A stretch of 64,000 bases of DNA from Heliocidaris erythrogramma (taxonomy: Eukaryota > Echinodermata > Echinoidea > Camarodonta > Echinometridae), in contig CM046859.1 in the NCBI GenBank assembly GCA_025617745.1, positions 22,878,006 through 22,942,005 on the forward strand. The letters run 5' to 3'. The notes under the pieces are model-generated. The model made no database searches. It saw only the letters and a list, made by a program, of their open reading frames with translations, and was not told the DNA's origin. Position numbers and translations under genes: made by a program. Positions 1-11,925 of the stretch are shown in pieces; positions within the stretch are counted from its first letter, which is position 1; each line of letters opens with the position of its first letter.

Positions 1-14
1 TAGTAGTAGTAGAG

Positions 15-46
<32 letters not shown>

Positions 47-60
47 CGGAGTTTGGTGAT
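1..60. repeat. (TAG)n microsatellite
   Basis: Imperfect TAG/GTA triplet repeat at the left edge. Looser TAC/CTA-rich sequence continues to about 310, so the whole first 300 bases is degenerate trinucleotide repeat with no coding signal. Confidence 0.9.
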
Positions 61-320
61 GGTGGTAGTAGTGGTAGCCATTTCCGAAGTAGCTATTTTC
101 ATTGTTTAAAAATCACATAGCGTAAGCTATAACTGCTACTTCTTGCGACTGTACCTACTGTTGCGTATTACTAATCAGCTAATAGTACTGTAGCTGCTGC
201 TCCTCATACTACTACTTACTACTCCATCTACTAGTGTACCACCTTTCCCGATTTTTACAACAACTTCTACTATACTATACTACTATACTATACTACTAGG
301 CTACTACTTATTCCTCTACA

Positions 321-464
321 GGGGCGGATCCAGGATTTTGTAAAAGAGGGGGCACAGAGCCGGAAAAGTACACAAGGAGGCATTTTTTTATTGTGTACTT
401 AAGGTATATAATGCCAATTGGGTTTCAAAGGGGGGGGGGGCGATTCGCCCCCTGGATCCGCCCT
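321..464. mobile_element. GGCGGATCC-type inverted-repeat element (copy 1)
   Basis: Starts GGGGCGGATCCAGG and ends CCTGGATCCGCCC, a terminal inverted repeat. The interior has an 11-base G run next to the right arm and no coding capacity. The same ends recur at 9682-9800, 14466-14667, 23616-23780, 36530-36700 and 53697-53837, so this is a dispersed non-autonomous family. Family name not known to me. Confidence 0.75.
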
Positions 465-1916
465 ACTCTTTTACTGCTACAACTACGAAGACTACTAGTT
501 CTTCTCTTACTATTACTACTACTTGTGTGATAATAAAAGAGAAGTTTAATACCACAAATTGCACCAATACATATCTCACCTCAATAAGGAAACGGTTGGC
601 AAAACAAACATTTTCGATCACCAAGCAAGGTGACTTGAAAGATATTAATCAGAAAATATGAAATGCTTTTGCAAACAAAATATTCACGTACTGCCACGCA
701 TAGCTGGATTTGAATGACATAATGACCACCTATGCGGGGGGTTGTCGGGTTTACCAGTGCATGTAACAATACATTGGGTAAATCCCTGATACTGTTTTCT
801 ACAGCGGATCAACCACAATATCATATCCCTGTCTGTGTAATTTAGCATATCTCGACGCTGGTTTTGTTCTTCGTATAGTTGTAGAATTACCGCTGTCTGC
901 GAATTTCCGGCGTATATTGTTTTATTTCTTATGATATCGCACTAACATCACAACAGCGGATATTCTCGAAGTGCTAAAGTGTTGTAAACATTCACTGTCA
1001 CCATGAAGAAGCTGAAAGTGGTAAATAGAATTGTTGTTATAAATTTTGATCTTCATGTTTGCTTTTAGGACCGCTTGTAAAAAAAGAAGCCATGCATATG
1101 GTCGGATTTTAATGTATTAATTGGTAAACATTGTCAGTTCAGGTACTTAGCATGTATAAAAGGTTTAAACCGGCTGCTTACCTCGAAACGGTAGGTGGAT
1201 TGTGTTTGGGACAATTACATTTCAAGTTTTACATCACGGATATTCTAATCGACCATGTTGAAATATGCGAATACGTTTCCTTTACAATATTGATACTAGG
1301 TCGATATGGGAAATTCGAGGAAATGTGATTCGCGGTAATAAAACGTGATTGTGATATCTGTCGTTTGCAGTATCTGAATTATTCATACGATATTTTGCAT
1401 GCTGATTTCTACTTTTGCGCACACAATAATAATAATAGGGTCATGCTGGAGTCTGATGAATGCAGTTCGTAATGCATTCAGACCGTGCGTGTAAAAGAGT
1501 TTTAGTGTCAGATTTGCATGGATTGTGCGTGATGTGATGTTTTATCATACGCTATGACTAGTAATAGTGAATTGTTTTATCATAATCACATTCAAATCAT
1601 GAACTTATAATGGACTCACTGGAATGCAATGATGTTGGGATCATTGATAAGCGTGGGTGATACCGTGCGTTACGATTTGGCTTAAAATAAAAGACGAATT
1701 ATATTTTTTTTCTAAGCAAAAGCATGCCTGAAGAGAGGAAGTAGATTGGAGTTAGGTACAGGTTCACTGAGTTTTGTGATGTGATCGAGAAGGTGTGTGC
1801 ATGAATGCATGTTCACTTGGTCTGTATCACAGTTATCAGCCATGCTCTGTTCGAAACATTCCATCGTCCTTCATATAAAATGGCAACTCCGCAAGTTATA
1901 GCTCCACATATGTGAC

Positions 1917-1917
<1 letters not shown>
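465..1917. other. Unique AT-rich DNA, no gene seen
   Basis: Short open stretches only, none with splice sites plus coding bias. Nothing recognisable on either strand. Confidence 0.6.

Positions 1918-1947
<30 letters not shown>
1918..1947. repeat. (AAT)n tract at the LINE 3' end
   Basis: Ten AAT units. Read on the minus strand it is an (ATT)n tail directly after the LINE 3' untranslated region, the usual short tandem tail of L2/CR1-type elements. Confidence 0.8.
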
Positions 1948-1948
<1 letters not shown>

Positions 1949-4097
1949 TTTATGGATAGCGTATAATACTTATAAAAAGTCGCTATGCGCTTCACATAGT
2001 ATAACAAAAGCTTACAAAACAACTACAATTGTATATATAACTAATTTCTATAAAATAATTACCATAATATACATATCAAAGTGATTAATGAAAATTTTTT
2101 TATCTTAGTAAGGATACATAAGAATTTACAAAAAATATAGAGAAGATAAAGCATATAACGAGATTGAATTTAATTTAGGTCGGTAAAAATATGAAAAGTA
2201 TCTTATATTAATATTGTACAATGGGCTACATAAGAAAAGAGAAAACATCAATGCTGCAGTGTCCATAGTATAGTGTATTGGACCGGGGAACCTGAAGAAG
2301 ATTTCGCTGCTGTGATCTGAGGGCGCGTGTCTGGATGTAAGGGCAAATTAGGTCCTGGATGTAGGATGGAGCTGTACCTCGCAAAGATTTGAATGTCAGA
2401 AGGAGGATTTTGAACTGTATGCGTTTATGGATGGGTAGCCAGTGAAGGTTATGGAAGATGGGGTGATAATTATGTACATGACGTCGAGATCTCGTAATGA
2501 TCCTGACAGCGGTGTTCTGAATACGCTGGATCTTACAGACATCCTTGTGTGGTAAGTTACCAAGAAAGACGTTACATGAATCAAGTCTTGATGTGACAAA
2601 TGCATGAACGAGCATTACAGTTGTTTTCTGGTCCAGATAAGTACGTATCTGACCTATTTTCCTAATGGCCGCCATAGCTGACCGACACAACCTTGACACA
2701 TGTAAAGTCATCGTCAGATGATGATCCTGGGTAGATCCAAGGTTCCCTGCTTCAGTTGTAGGTGTGATGCTGGTCTCTCCGTCAACGACGACTGGTGAGA
2801 TGATGTCCCCTGTTCCTAGGAACTTTGACGTAAAGTGCATCACTTCGGTTTTCTTGCCATTTATTGCAAGGTAGTTCGTATGTGCCTATATCCGGATGTC
2901 TCTGATACAGGCATTAAGTTTTTACACTGCAAGGTCGCATTCTTTTGGTTTGAAAGTTACATATATCTGCGTGCCATCTGCATATATCATTGATTGTAGC
3001 TCGATGATATCTTGAATGGGTAAACTATACAAGGTAAACAGTAGTGTCCCTGCTGCAGATCCTTGAGGGATACCTCAGGTGTCCACAATGATGTCAGATG
3101 TATGACACAACCTTGACAGCGTGGCTGCGGTTACCCAGGTACGAGGGGAACCATTGAACAAATCTGTAGCTGCTGAGTTCCTGCATCGGCATTCCAGACT
3201 TCTTCAGTCGTTGTAGCACAATAGACCGCTTCATAGGCGACGGGAAGATTCCTGATTGCAAACTGGCATTAATCATCCTGGTGAAGACTGGCAGGAGCTC
3301 AGGCAGGAACTGTTTCAAGAGAGATACTGGCATCGGATCGAGCTCACACGAAGATACAGAGGCCGACATAATGATGTCCTCCACGTTTTTCTCTGAAAAT
3401 TCAGTGAAGTTCTTCATGTTGTGTTCACACGACTCAGAAATATCGACCGATAAATCCTCGTATACGTATACATCTTCATTAAGCTTGCCACGCAAAGATT
3501 TTATCTTGTCCTGGAATAAATGTGCGAACTGCTTGGCTAGCTGATGAGAACACGAATGTTTGGGCAAGTTGTGTTTGTTGATCGGAGATGTCAGTCCATT
3601 CACAACACGGAACAGCTGCCTCTGGTTGGCATCTTGTATTTTGTCCTGAAAGTACAGCCTCTTGGTCCTAGTCAACAAGTCATCATACAGCCAACACTGC
3701 TTCCTGTAGAGGTATTTGTCAATTTGCATAGATGACGGTCTGCAAGCCCATCTTTCAATACGCCTCCTCTCTTGCTTCGCTTTTTGAAGTTCTTGTGTAA
3801 ACCAAGGCGTGTTGGTTCGCAGAATAAACTCCTGTTGGTCAACGGCGCATGATCATCCAATATCTTTGTGGGGATGTTGTTGTACAATGCTGGAAGATCC
3901 TGTGCGTCATTCAAATGATTCACAATCGGTTCCCATGAAGATACATCTCGCCTCATTTCTTCGATGTCAACGGTCTTCAGTGGTCGGCACCTGATGGTCT
4001 GGCGTATGGCCTGAGTCGCGTGATCTTTAGAGAGCACAGCAATGCAGAGTGGTCCGATGGCAGAGACCGGTCAACAGACATGTCAGAGATAATGTAA
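1948..4097 (-). mobile_element. Degenerate L2/CR1-like LINE, 5'-truncated
   Basis: Read on the minus strand, pieces of one non-LTR retrotransposon polyprotein appear in order. At about 4000-4097 is the end of an AP-type endonuclease with the LPSDHSALLCSLK motif. At 3100-4037 is the linker and start of the reverse transcriptase (a SELDPMPVSLLK-like stretch is visible). At about 2850-3090 is the motif region with GIPQGSAAGTLLF, followed by the catalytic box as YADG where active elements have YADD. At 2226-2843 is the C-terminal part with RLDSCNVFLGNLP and LHWLPIHKRIQFKILLL, typical of L2/CR1 ends. The reading frame is broken several times, much of the reverse transcriptase core is missing around 3100-3140, and everything 5' of the endonuclease end is absent. 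It is therefore dead. The 3' untranslated part is 1948-2225 and ends in the ATT tail. Confidence 0.88.
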
Positions 4098-5140
4098 AAT
4101 TTTTATTACAGAATATGTTCACCCTTCTTGTATTTAGGTAGCTCATTTCTTTCTTCATTATTATTATTTTTTTAAGACAGACGACTGCTACCACCCCGCC
4201 CCGCGGCTGACTGAAAAAAGAAGGCCCTTCGCTTATGGTTCTCTCTTTCTTTTTTGTTCATTAGAACGACTCACAGGGTTCCCCCCCCCCCCGTACCTTA
4301 ATATTAGACCAAATATTATGCAGTAGACAAAACCATTACTTTAGCTTACCAAACTAGTCATTGGACGAAATGGTAATTCGACTTTGTGAAAATTATAGAC
4401 CAACTTGCCTTAGGCAAAATGACATGCAGTGGATAAATTGTGTACAGACAATAATATGGGATTACTAAACCATCAGCTGATTAGGAGAGTCTCTTTTTGT
4501 TTTCTTTCGACGATCCCCATAGGCATTTCTTTATTTTCTTATCGTAACCTCGTATTTTTATATTCTTTGTTATTGCTATGCTTTTTGTACTCCTGGAAAT
4601 GAAATAACATAAAATAGTTAAGTATACAAGACGAAATGTGATTAGACGAACTGGATAATGACGAATTTGGATTGGACCAAATGGTAATAACCCATTATAC
4701 CTTCCCATTCCTCTTTCCTCTTGTCTATTCGTGCAGAAAATAACATGCGGGGGAATGAAGGACGATGTGCATTCTGTATGTTGAGATATACTGTTGTTTT
4801 GTTTTTATTTAGTTGAGTAAGCCATTATTAATCGCAAATTGATCACATGCCCGCAGCGGCCTTCTTCAGCTTCGCTCATATCGATGTGGCTTGCTTCAGT
4901 GAGGGGACATGGGAACTCGCCGGGTTGAAATGTGAAGAAGCAGTGTCCTGATCCATGGTAAGGTGTGTGTGTGTTGGGGGGGGGGGGTGGCAAGAAGGGG
5001 AGGGGCGGTTGCGTTTTCAGCTGTGTTTAATATGGTTTGGGGGAATCCTTAAAAGCTGTGATAATGGGAGCTTGGAGAATTAGATATATGGTCTGACATG
5101 TTGGTCCTTTATCTCTCACGGAGGAGGTAATAGGCAAGCC
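4098..5140. other. Unique sequence with short C/G runs
   Basis: No gene seen. Contains a C12 run near 4281-4292 and a G run near 4977-4987. Open frames across 4.5-5.0 kb have no splice signals or recognisable motifs. Confidence 0.5.
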
Positions 5141-5350
5141 CTTGCTCTCACCATCTCTTTCTCTCCTTTTTTTTTTCTCTCTCTCACTTTCCCTTTTTCC
5201 TTTTTTTTTCTGTATATCTCCCACCCTCTCGCTTTTTCTTATCCTTCGTTTGTCTCATTTCGTCTTTTCCCCTCTCTTTCTCTGCCTGTATTTTCCCCTA
5301 TTGCTCTGCCCCTCCCACACACACTTACTTTTTTTCGTTTCACACACTCG

Positions 5351-5395
<45 letters not shown>

Positions 5396-5460
5396 CTCTC
5401 TCTCTCTCTGTCTCTCGCTCTGTCTCTCACTGTCTCTCCCTCTGTCTCTGCCTCTTAACT
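5141..5460. repeat. CT-rich and (CA)n microsatellite block
   Basis: Pyrimidine-rich stretch followed by CG/CA dinucleotides at about 5347-5394 and a CT/GTCT run to 5450. The open frames here only reflect the simple repeat. Confidence 0.92.
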
Positions 5461-5495
5461 TTGGTCGTTTTGCCTCTTACATCATTCTAATACAC

Positions 5496-5680
5496 CTTAA
5501 TATTGCATGTCTGGTAATGATATCCCTGAAAGAGATCTAAAAATCCATTTATTTTTCTTGAATGACAATAACTAAAGACGTTAGCAAGTGTGATCTTGCC
5601 CTCTTTGTCTCTTCGTCTCTTAATATTGCATGTCTGGTAATGATGTCCCTGAAAGAGATCTAAAAATCCATTTATTTTTC
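5496..5680 (+). repeat. Local tandem duplication (blocks A-B-A')
   Basis: Block A (5496-5557) is repeated almost exactly as A' (5619-5680), 123 bases apart. Between them is block B (5558-5618), whose second copy B' lies far away at 6861-6920. The order is therefore A-B-A'-C-B', with C the 1.18-kb segment 5681-6860. Confidence 0.85.
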
Positions 5681-5874
5681 CTTCCCAGGGGACTTTTCAT
5701 TTTTAACCTCCAACAATGCATTGGGGGACTCGTATCTTCTCTTCGCGGATTCCGCACAGGGGCGCCACTTTTTTATGCAGGAAATAATATGCATCTTCGT
5801 CTCCTTATCAGTTTCGGTTATAACATATAAATAATAAGCTTTGGTCTTTGCTTTAGACCAAAACACACATTCCA

Positions 5875-6240
5875 GTCTCTAGAAAACAAAAATATTGGAT
5901 AAAATTTTGCCCAACTTTTGGACAATTTTCTGGCCTAGCTTGGGTAATGTTGTGCCCAATCGCAATCGCCTTTTAGTATAGATATATTGTGCACAAATAA
6001 TTATTGGGCATGGATTTGCTCAGGGGAGCGTTTCATCAAGTGTCTTGTCAGTGATTTTTAACTGACAAATTTGCTCTCAGCCAATCGGATGCAAGGGTTT
6101 CAGTAGCTTATAACAGTTGTCTGTAAAAAATCACAGACAAAACGCTTGATGAAACGCTCCCCAGAAGTTGATTAAACAAATAATTAACCTCATGTTGGGC
6201 AATTTCTTAACCAACCTTTTTTTACAGTGTTAAAGAAATC
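5875..6240. mobile_element. GCCCAA-rich inverted-repeat element, interrupted
   Basis: Left part carries TTTTGCCCAAC and TTGTGCCCAAT. Right part carries TTGGGCAATTTCTTAACCAA and ends TTTTTACAGTGTT. These arms are mutually inverted and are split by the small element at 6023-6162. A related motif cluster occurs at 47990-48215. Boundaries are approximate. Confidence 0.45.
6023..6162 (+). mobile_element. Small inverted-repeat element, family D (copy 1)
   Basis: GGGGAGCGTTTCATCAAG at the left pairs with CTTGATGAAACGCTCCCC at the right. The core contains CAGCCAATCGGATGCAAGG, shared with copies at 13206-13353, 26696-26834, 42359-42499 and 49409-49547 (inverted). Non-coding, MITE-like. Confidence 0.85.
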
Positions 6241-8045
6241 CATTCAAAGAGAATATACATGTATTCATATTCCTGATAACTGTTTCGATTGAAATTTGAT
6301 TGGATTGAACTGATTTTGCTTTCACTTATTTCGGCCGTCATTAAAATAAAAATCGAATTTCAAATTCTTTATTTTTTAATTCTAATTTCTCAGTATGAAA
6401 TATTTAAAGTGATTGATGATTGTTTTAAATCAAATGATAAGGGATAAAGTTCAAGTTAAAAAACAATTTGCATGACGTTAAAATGACATTAAACTGTATT
6501 TAAGTTAATTTATGTGAAATGGTCAAAACGCGAATAAACTCGACTTGTAAACAAGCCCCTAATTCTGGCCTCATCGCCTTAATAAGACTTTACATCATTA
6601 TCGAATGCTTCAACATGTCCATTACTCAATGTGCCGGAGAATTTCCTTTTTCCATTATGTATAATTCATTCCGTGTGGGCGCTGAATTTCGAATTCATCG
6701 GTGTTCGTCCAGCGAGAGCCCCGGCCAAGTCGAGGCCTTGTTGATCTCAGGCAAGGTGTCATTTTCGCCCCACAGACGACTCGTCGTATTAAAACCACGT
6801 CTTCGGGGAAGGCATCTCGTTTTGGCGCGAAACTCATTGCTTATTATATATACGACTGTCTGAATGACAATAACTAAAGACGTTAGCAGGTGTGATCTTG
6901 CCCTCTTTGTCTCTTCGTCTCTTCGATGCCGTTTTCTTGAAGGGATCTTTCTTTTTAATTAAAGGTACTCATTCATGATTTAAGAGTAAAAGATGAACGT
7001 GGGTGAATTGTGCATGTATACAATCTTTCTTTAAAAAGTACTTAAATAAGCATTATTGGAAAGTTTCAGGCGAAAAAAAAGTTTCGCTTTAGTTGCTTAG
7101 ATAGAAATCTGCCTCTTTGATTCTTTTGTTTTCTTAAAGAAACGCAAATTATCTGCAGATTTGAGACTTGTATTTGACCCGACGTTTTTGTTAATATTAA
7201 TAAAAAAGATAAATAAAATCTGTATTAATCTATATGTAAATTAGATTTCGTATTATTGCCTCCAAATTAATGTTAACCAGTACATTTATTCGTTTGCGAG
7301 ACGAGCTCACGAGAGTTCTTCGACACCATTTCGTGTTGTATTATTCAGTTACCGTTCTGCTCAGTGGAGCAACGTTGATTTAAGGAACACAGCATTGAGA
7401 ATGGTCGTATTCGATTACAAAGTTTGACTTCAGATAGTCTCTAAAATATGCAGGTACTCTCATATACGCATCCAAGTAAATGATATTTCAAGCGGAATCA
7501 CAGTATTAATCGCTTTGTATTTTTTGTGCCATCAATTTGCTTCATGTTTTAAAATTGAATTTCACTGAGGATTATCTTGACGTAAGTAACAACACGCAGT
7601 TAATTTTTTTAAATACAATTATTGTGTTCGAATTTCAAAAGGGGGTTAGTGTCTCGTCCCCTCCAGTAACCATTCTTTTATTCTTTTTTTTTTAAATCTT
7701 CAATATTTTGTGCAAATAAGCTTGCTGACTACAGCTGTAACGAAAACCTATTTTTTGTTCAAGCAGATATTCTATGTAAACGTATACATTGTGAAATAGA
7801 GTCATTGTAGGTAGAATCATTTAGAAATTATTTGATAATTACATTCCATCTCAAAATCAGTGAATTTGAAAGTGACACTCAGCAAAATTATGCACACATA
7901 TATAAATATACATACATACATGTATTTCCCTAACTAATCCGTGTATACCCTGAAGAAGACGCAGCATGCGTCGAAAATTTGGTGTACTAATAAACATCGC
8001 TGTTGGACTTGAAAATGCATTACTTCTCTACTTTGTCATCTCTTC
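6163..8045. other. Mostly unique DNA
   Basis: Includes a GC-richer stretch at about 6690-6840 that is open on both strands but has no recognisable protein similarity or convincing splice sites. The rest is AT-rich and featureless apart from block B' (6861-6920). Confidence 0.5.
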
Positions 8046-8050
8046 TATAT

Positions 8051-8123
<73 letters not shown>

Positions 8124-8142
8124 CACACACACACACACACAC
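8046..8142. repeat. (TA)n-(CA)n microsatellite
   Basis: Long TA run passing into a short CA run. Confidence 0.95.
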
Positions 8143-8157
8143 GTTTACATGACTTTA

Positions 8158-8320
8158 CTTCCGAGGACAACTATTGTTCCTCTATTTTGTTACTCGTCCT
8201 CGGACAGTCGACGGAATAAAGCACAACTTCATTGTTCGACGTTCGAGGACTATTGTCCGGCTTCCGAGGACCATTGTTGTCATGATTTTTTTTTGTTCTC
8301 TGTCCGAAAATGTCCTCGGA
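8158..8320. repeat. Cluster of CCGAGGAC motifs in both orientations
   Basis: CCGAGGAC at 8161 and 8264, its complement GTCCTCGG at 8196 and 8312, and a one-mismatch copy at 8243. Several copies extend further (ACTATTGT or CATTGTTGT follow). This looks like a compact array of inverted and direct repeats, possibly the remains of a small inverted-repeat element. Confidence 0.6.
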
Positions 8321-8329
8321 CATAATGCT

Positions 8330-9680
8330 AAACAAACTCACACTCGCACACACTCCCACAAACCCACACCCACATGTGTGTACATATTTTTTATTATTTT
8401 TTTATTATGGATATGTATACTTTTCGCTATAGCACGAGTACTGATTACTACTAAGAGACATTTTAACATTTCCTAATTATGATAGTAAATGTTAAAGTCG
8501 AAACCATTGAATTTTATAGCATTATTCTTTGTGTCTGTGTGAGTAATTCTACCCGTCCACTTTTACTGATTTATATTTAATTACCAGTGTCTATTTCAAA
8601 GAATTCTATCTCAATCGGTATGATTATGGAAGTTGAAAATACTCATAATATTTTGGCCTATGCATTCATTAGTAAATGAGGAAGTAAATTAGCAAACTAT
8701 AGTCTTAAATTGCAAATACATATTTTACCGTATATTCAATTCAATGTATTAATTGAATAGAAATGAAATCAAGATTTTCTGCATTTTCCTGTTGGTTGCC
8801 TTCATGCAATGAGAGATTGTTTTCATTTTTTTTTAAGGCCTTCTCAGTAAATTTCTGTTGATAATAAGCCACACGCTCAGAATATAAACGAAATAAATCT
8901 GCCCTATCCAAAGCTGTTAAAACTAGTAAATAAAATTTAGTAAACCTGTGCTATGAAGGTAGATAATGTATTTTATGCATGCAGGTGCAGTTCATATTGT
9001 GTTACTCTAATCAAGCCCGAAGTTTTTCACCTGCTTCATATCTCGAGTGAATAATGTCGTCTCTCCCTCATTCCTCGTCTTTAATAATAATGGCATAAAT
9101 TTGTGCGCGGAGTTCATAATATGAGGAAAAACATGTAAACAGGGAGAGATAGAGAGAGAGAGAGAGAGAGAAGGAAAATACTGCTCAGAGCTTGTTTCTC
9201 ATATCAAATTGATTGATTTTGAATGTCATTATGTGAGACACGAACATGAAATGCCGATATGAATTGGAATTGTTGTAGTATTGTGATATTGACTGAAATG
9301 AGTAAATGAAAAATCACATTCTTGTCTGTGTTACCCTCTGGCATTACACGAACGAGGCTATGGACGATATCAAATATCAATGACTATACCGATTTCTTTA
9401 AATTATAAATAAATGCTTTGAAACGGAAATCTCTTCACATCATGTACACATTTTGTTTTCATATTTACGATTTTTATCACATGTTGAGGGGGAATATTCC
9501 TGACAAACAGAGATTCATTCTGTTTTTTGTGAGAGGATTACCCGACATTACACACATCCTTACATTCGGAAGCTATAGTTTAGATTAGTAAGTTACAGTT
9601 GTCTTGATATTTTGAAATCTCGTGTTGCAGACATGTAAAATCTCAATGTAGAACGTTTGTAAGTCTTTATTTAATATCAG
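8330..9680. other. Unique AT-rich DNA
   Basis: No gene seen. One short (GA)n run at about 9147-9172. Confidence 0.6.
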
Positions 9681-9681
9681 T

Positions 9682-9800
9682 AGCGGATCTAGGATTTTGA
9701 AATAGAGAGCAAACACCCTCAAACTCTTCAAGTAAAGTAATGATGGCTGTTGGTCAAAATAAAAGGGCGTGTGCTTTTTCTGCCCCCTCTGATCCGCCAT
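9682..9800. mobile_element. GGCGGATCC-type element (copy 2, diverged)
   Basis: Left end AGCGGATCTAGGATTTTG and right end CTGATCCGCCA are diverged forms of the family ends. The interior lacks a long G run. Confidence 0.6.
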
Positions 9801-11390
9801 GCACTTGGTGTAAAGTGATCGGTGATGACGGCACTGGATGGTACGAGAGGGTCGCGACTAGTTGACTAAATAATTGTAAGTCATTGTAGTTTTCCCATTT
9901 CTTAATTGTCCATTTGGCAACAGTTGACTTATTTACCTATTCAAGCACATACGTTATTATACGCAAAGTAAACATCAATGAATTAGATTTAAATCATGAC
10001 TAATCTGAACTAAATCTGAACTAATAATCAAAATATAGAAATTCGTTTTCTTTGCGTACATTGTAATGTCCTGTGTTACTTGGGAAGTGGTTTGTATGAT
10101 ATTTCAAGGACATTCATTATTGCATGTCTATTTCCTTGAACAAGTGGTAATTTTATCATGCAAAATAGCATTCAAATCAAATGAATATAGACATGGTTAC
10201 ATCTCATAGATAGATACCATCTTACGAGAAGAATTGAAAATGACTATGCCCTAAAAAGGGGGTTGAAAAGAAACTCCGCATTTCATGTTGTACATGTATA
10301 TATTGAGGATAGTTAAAATGAGAGACAAATACGAAATAGTCAAAATAGAAAATACAAAACAAGGAAATTTGCACGGCGTGCTCATATGACCGTAATTTCA
10401 TAGTTATATTTTCCTCCTTTGTAAGTAGAGTCCAACTGAAATTTAAGTATTTGGAGAAGGTGTTTGATAGAATATAAACTGTAGTCATCGTGTGTATACA
10501 CTGTATTTTCATTATACAAGACAACTTATTTGCTGCACATGGCGTTACCTTGTTCTTTGAGGATGTTTATGTTAATGTTCATTGTCAAAGTCCGATATCA
10601 TTTCCATAACTAGTGTTGATGTACTGTTTAAAACGATATATACGTCAATTTAACGAGCAGCCCCGATGAACAGTACTATTCATCATGTTCATTGCATTGA
10701 AGTCCATCTTGTCTAAGAGTTTGTATACTCAATCTAAAAGTTAATTTATTTGCAGATCCTAAAGCTTGCATGTCTTCTAATGAAACGTAACGTCATCTTG
10801 GTGGGCTACTGTTCTTTCGCTGCGCCATCTGCTGTAACACAATGATCAAATTACGACAATATAGGACGACAAAACCTTTCTAACTGACAGTGTATTCTGC
10901 TCTTGGGCGACTATTCGTATATAATTATATACATCGTGTTTTTTTAAATCAATAAATACAAGGATTAAGATGGGATTCCTAGTGAATCGCAGATATGATT
11001 AACTAATTGGAAAGATTTGCATACATTGGTTGATGTTTCAATAATTGTCATAATAAACAGCAAAAGTTGGATGACAGGAGATTCTGATATCATCAAAATA
11101 ATCCATTAATAATTATGTAGGCTTTAAGAATATTACAAAATATTCCAGCTTATTGAGGTTATTTTCCTTTACAATCATTCAATGAACTCTCGTTGATCTT
11201 TCAGAAAGCTATCAAGAAGGCAATATTTTGCCCACTCCCATGCAGCTTATAGTAGATCTAGAGTATTTATACCCGATAAAGATTTTATATCAAATAAAAA
11301 TGGTTCACAATCATAGCTATTGTGCTCTGACTTCAAGTTATTCTACCGCAAAAACTATAAAATTCCCCTTGAATGATGTGAACATAATTA
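9801..11390. other. Unique AT-rich DNA
   Basis: No coding signal, no repeat recognised. Confidence 0.6.
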
Positions 11391-11425
11391 TTGGAGGTCC
11401 TTGAGCACCCTATCGGTGGTGAATA
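11391..11425 (+). repeat. SINE/LINE tail fragment
   Basis: CCTTGAGCACCCTATCGGTG resembles the tail of the SINE at 23256-23609 (CCTTGAGCACCATATATGGT). Only the tail is recognisable. Confidence 0.4.
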
Positions 11426-11466
11426 TGCACTGGTTCAATACAAGAAGTCAATAAATTGACTTATTA

Positions 11467-11925
11467 TTAAAGGGATAGTTCACCCTGATTTCAAGTTGAT
11501 TATAAAAGAAATAGACACAAATTGGCAACTCCGTGACGTATCTTCCGAGCTCCTCTCCCATTTGCCCTGTACCCCCAAAATCATTAATTTCCATTTTCTC
11601 TAAAGGAAATATTAAATCATACATCCACCTTAGATATAATCATTGCTCATATGTTTTTACACAAAACCTGTATGAAACAAATAAATTTCTTCATCAAAAA
11701 CTAAGAAAATGAAAATTTATGAAAGTTTCTGTATTGAGCAAATGGGAGAGGAGCTCGCAAGATACGTCACGGAGTTGCCAATTTGTGTCAGATTGATCAC
11801 AACTTCAAAAATTCATAACTTTCTTATTTCTTATCGGATTTTGCTCAAACTTTCACCGATCTGTTTCTTTAATACTTCTGCTTTTTTTAAAGCCAACTTG
11901 TAATCAGGGTGGAATATCCCTTTAA
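11467..11925. mobile_element. TTAA-flanked inverted-repeat element A
   Basis: Begins TTAAAGGGATAGTTCACCCT and ends with the inverted equivalent AGGGTGGAATATCCCTTTAA. The arms remain complementary for roughly 100 bases: the 11514-11567 stretch with GAGCTCCTCTCCCATTTG pairs with CAAATGGGAGAGGAGCTC at about 11740. TTAA at both ends suggests a TTAA-targeting (piggyBac/Kolobok-like) non-autonomous element. The apparent 64-codon frame inside belongs to the arm, not to a gene. Confidence 0.8.

Noticed and set aside
6519-6863. 114-codon frame in GC-richer DNA
   Set aside because: Open on both strands, no acceptor or donor that fits, no recognised motif.
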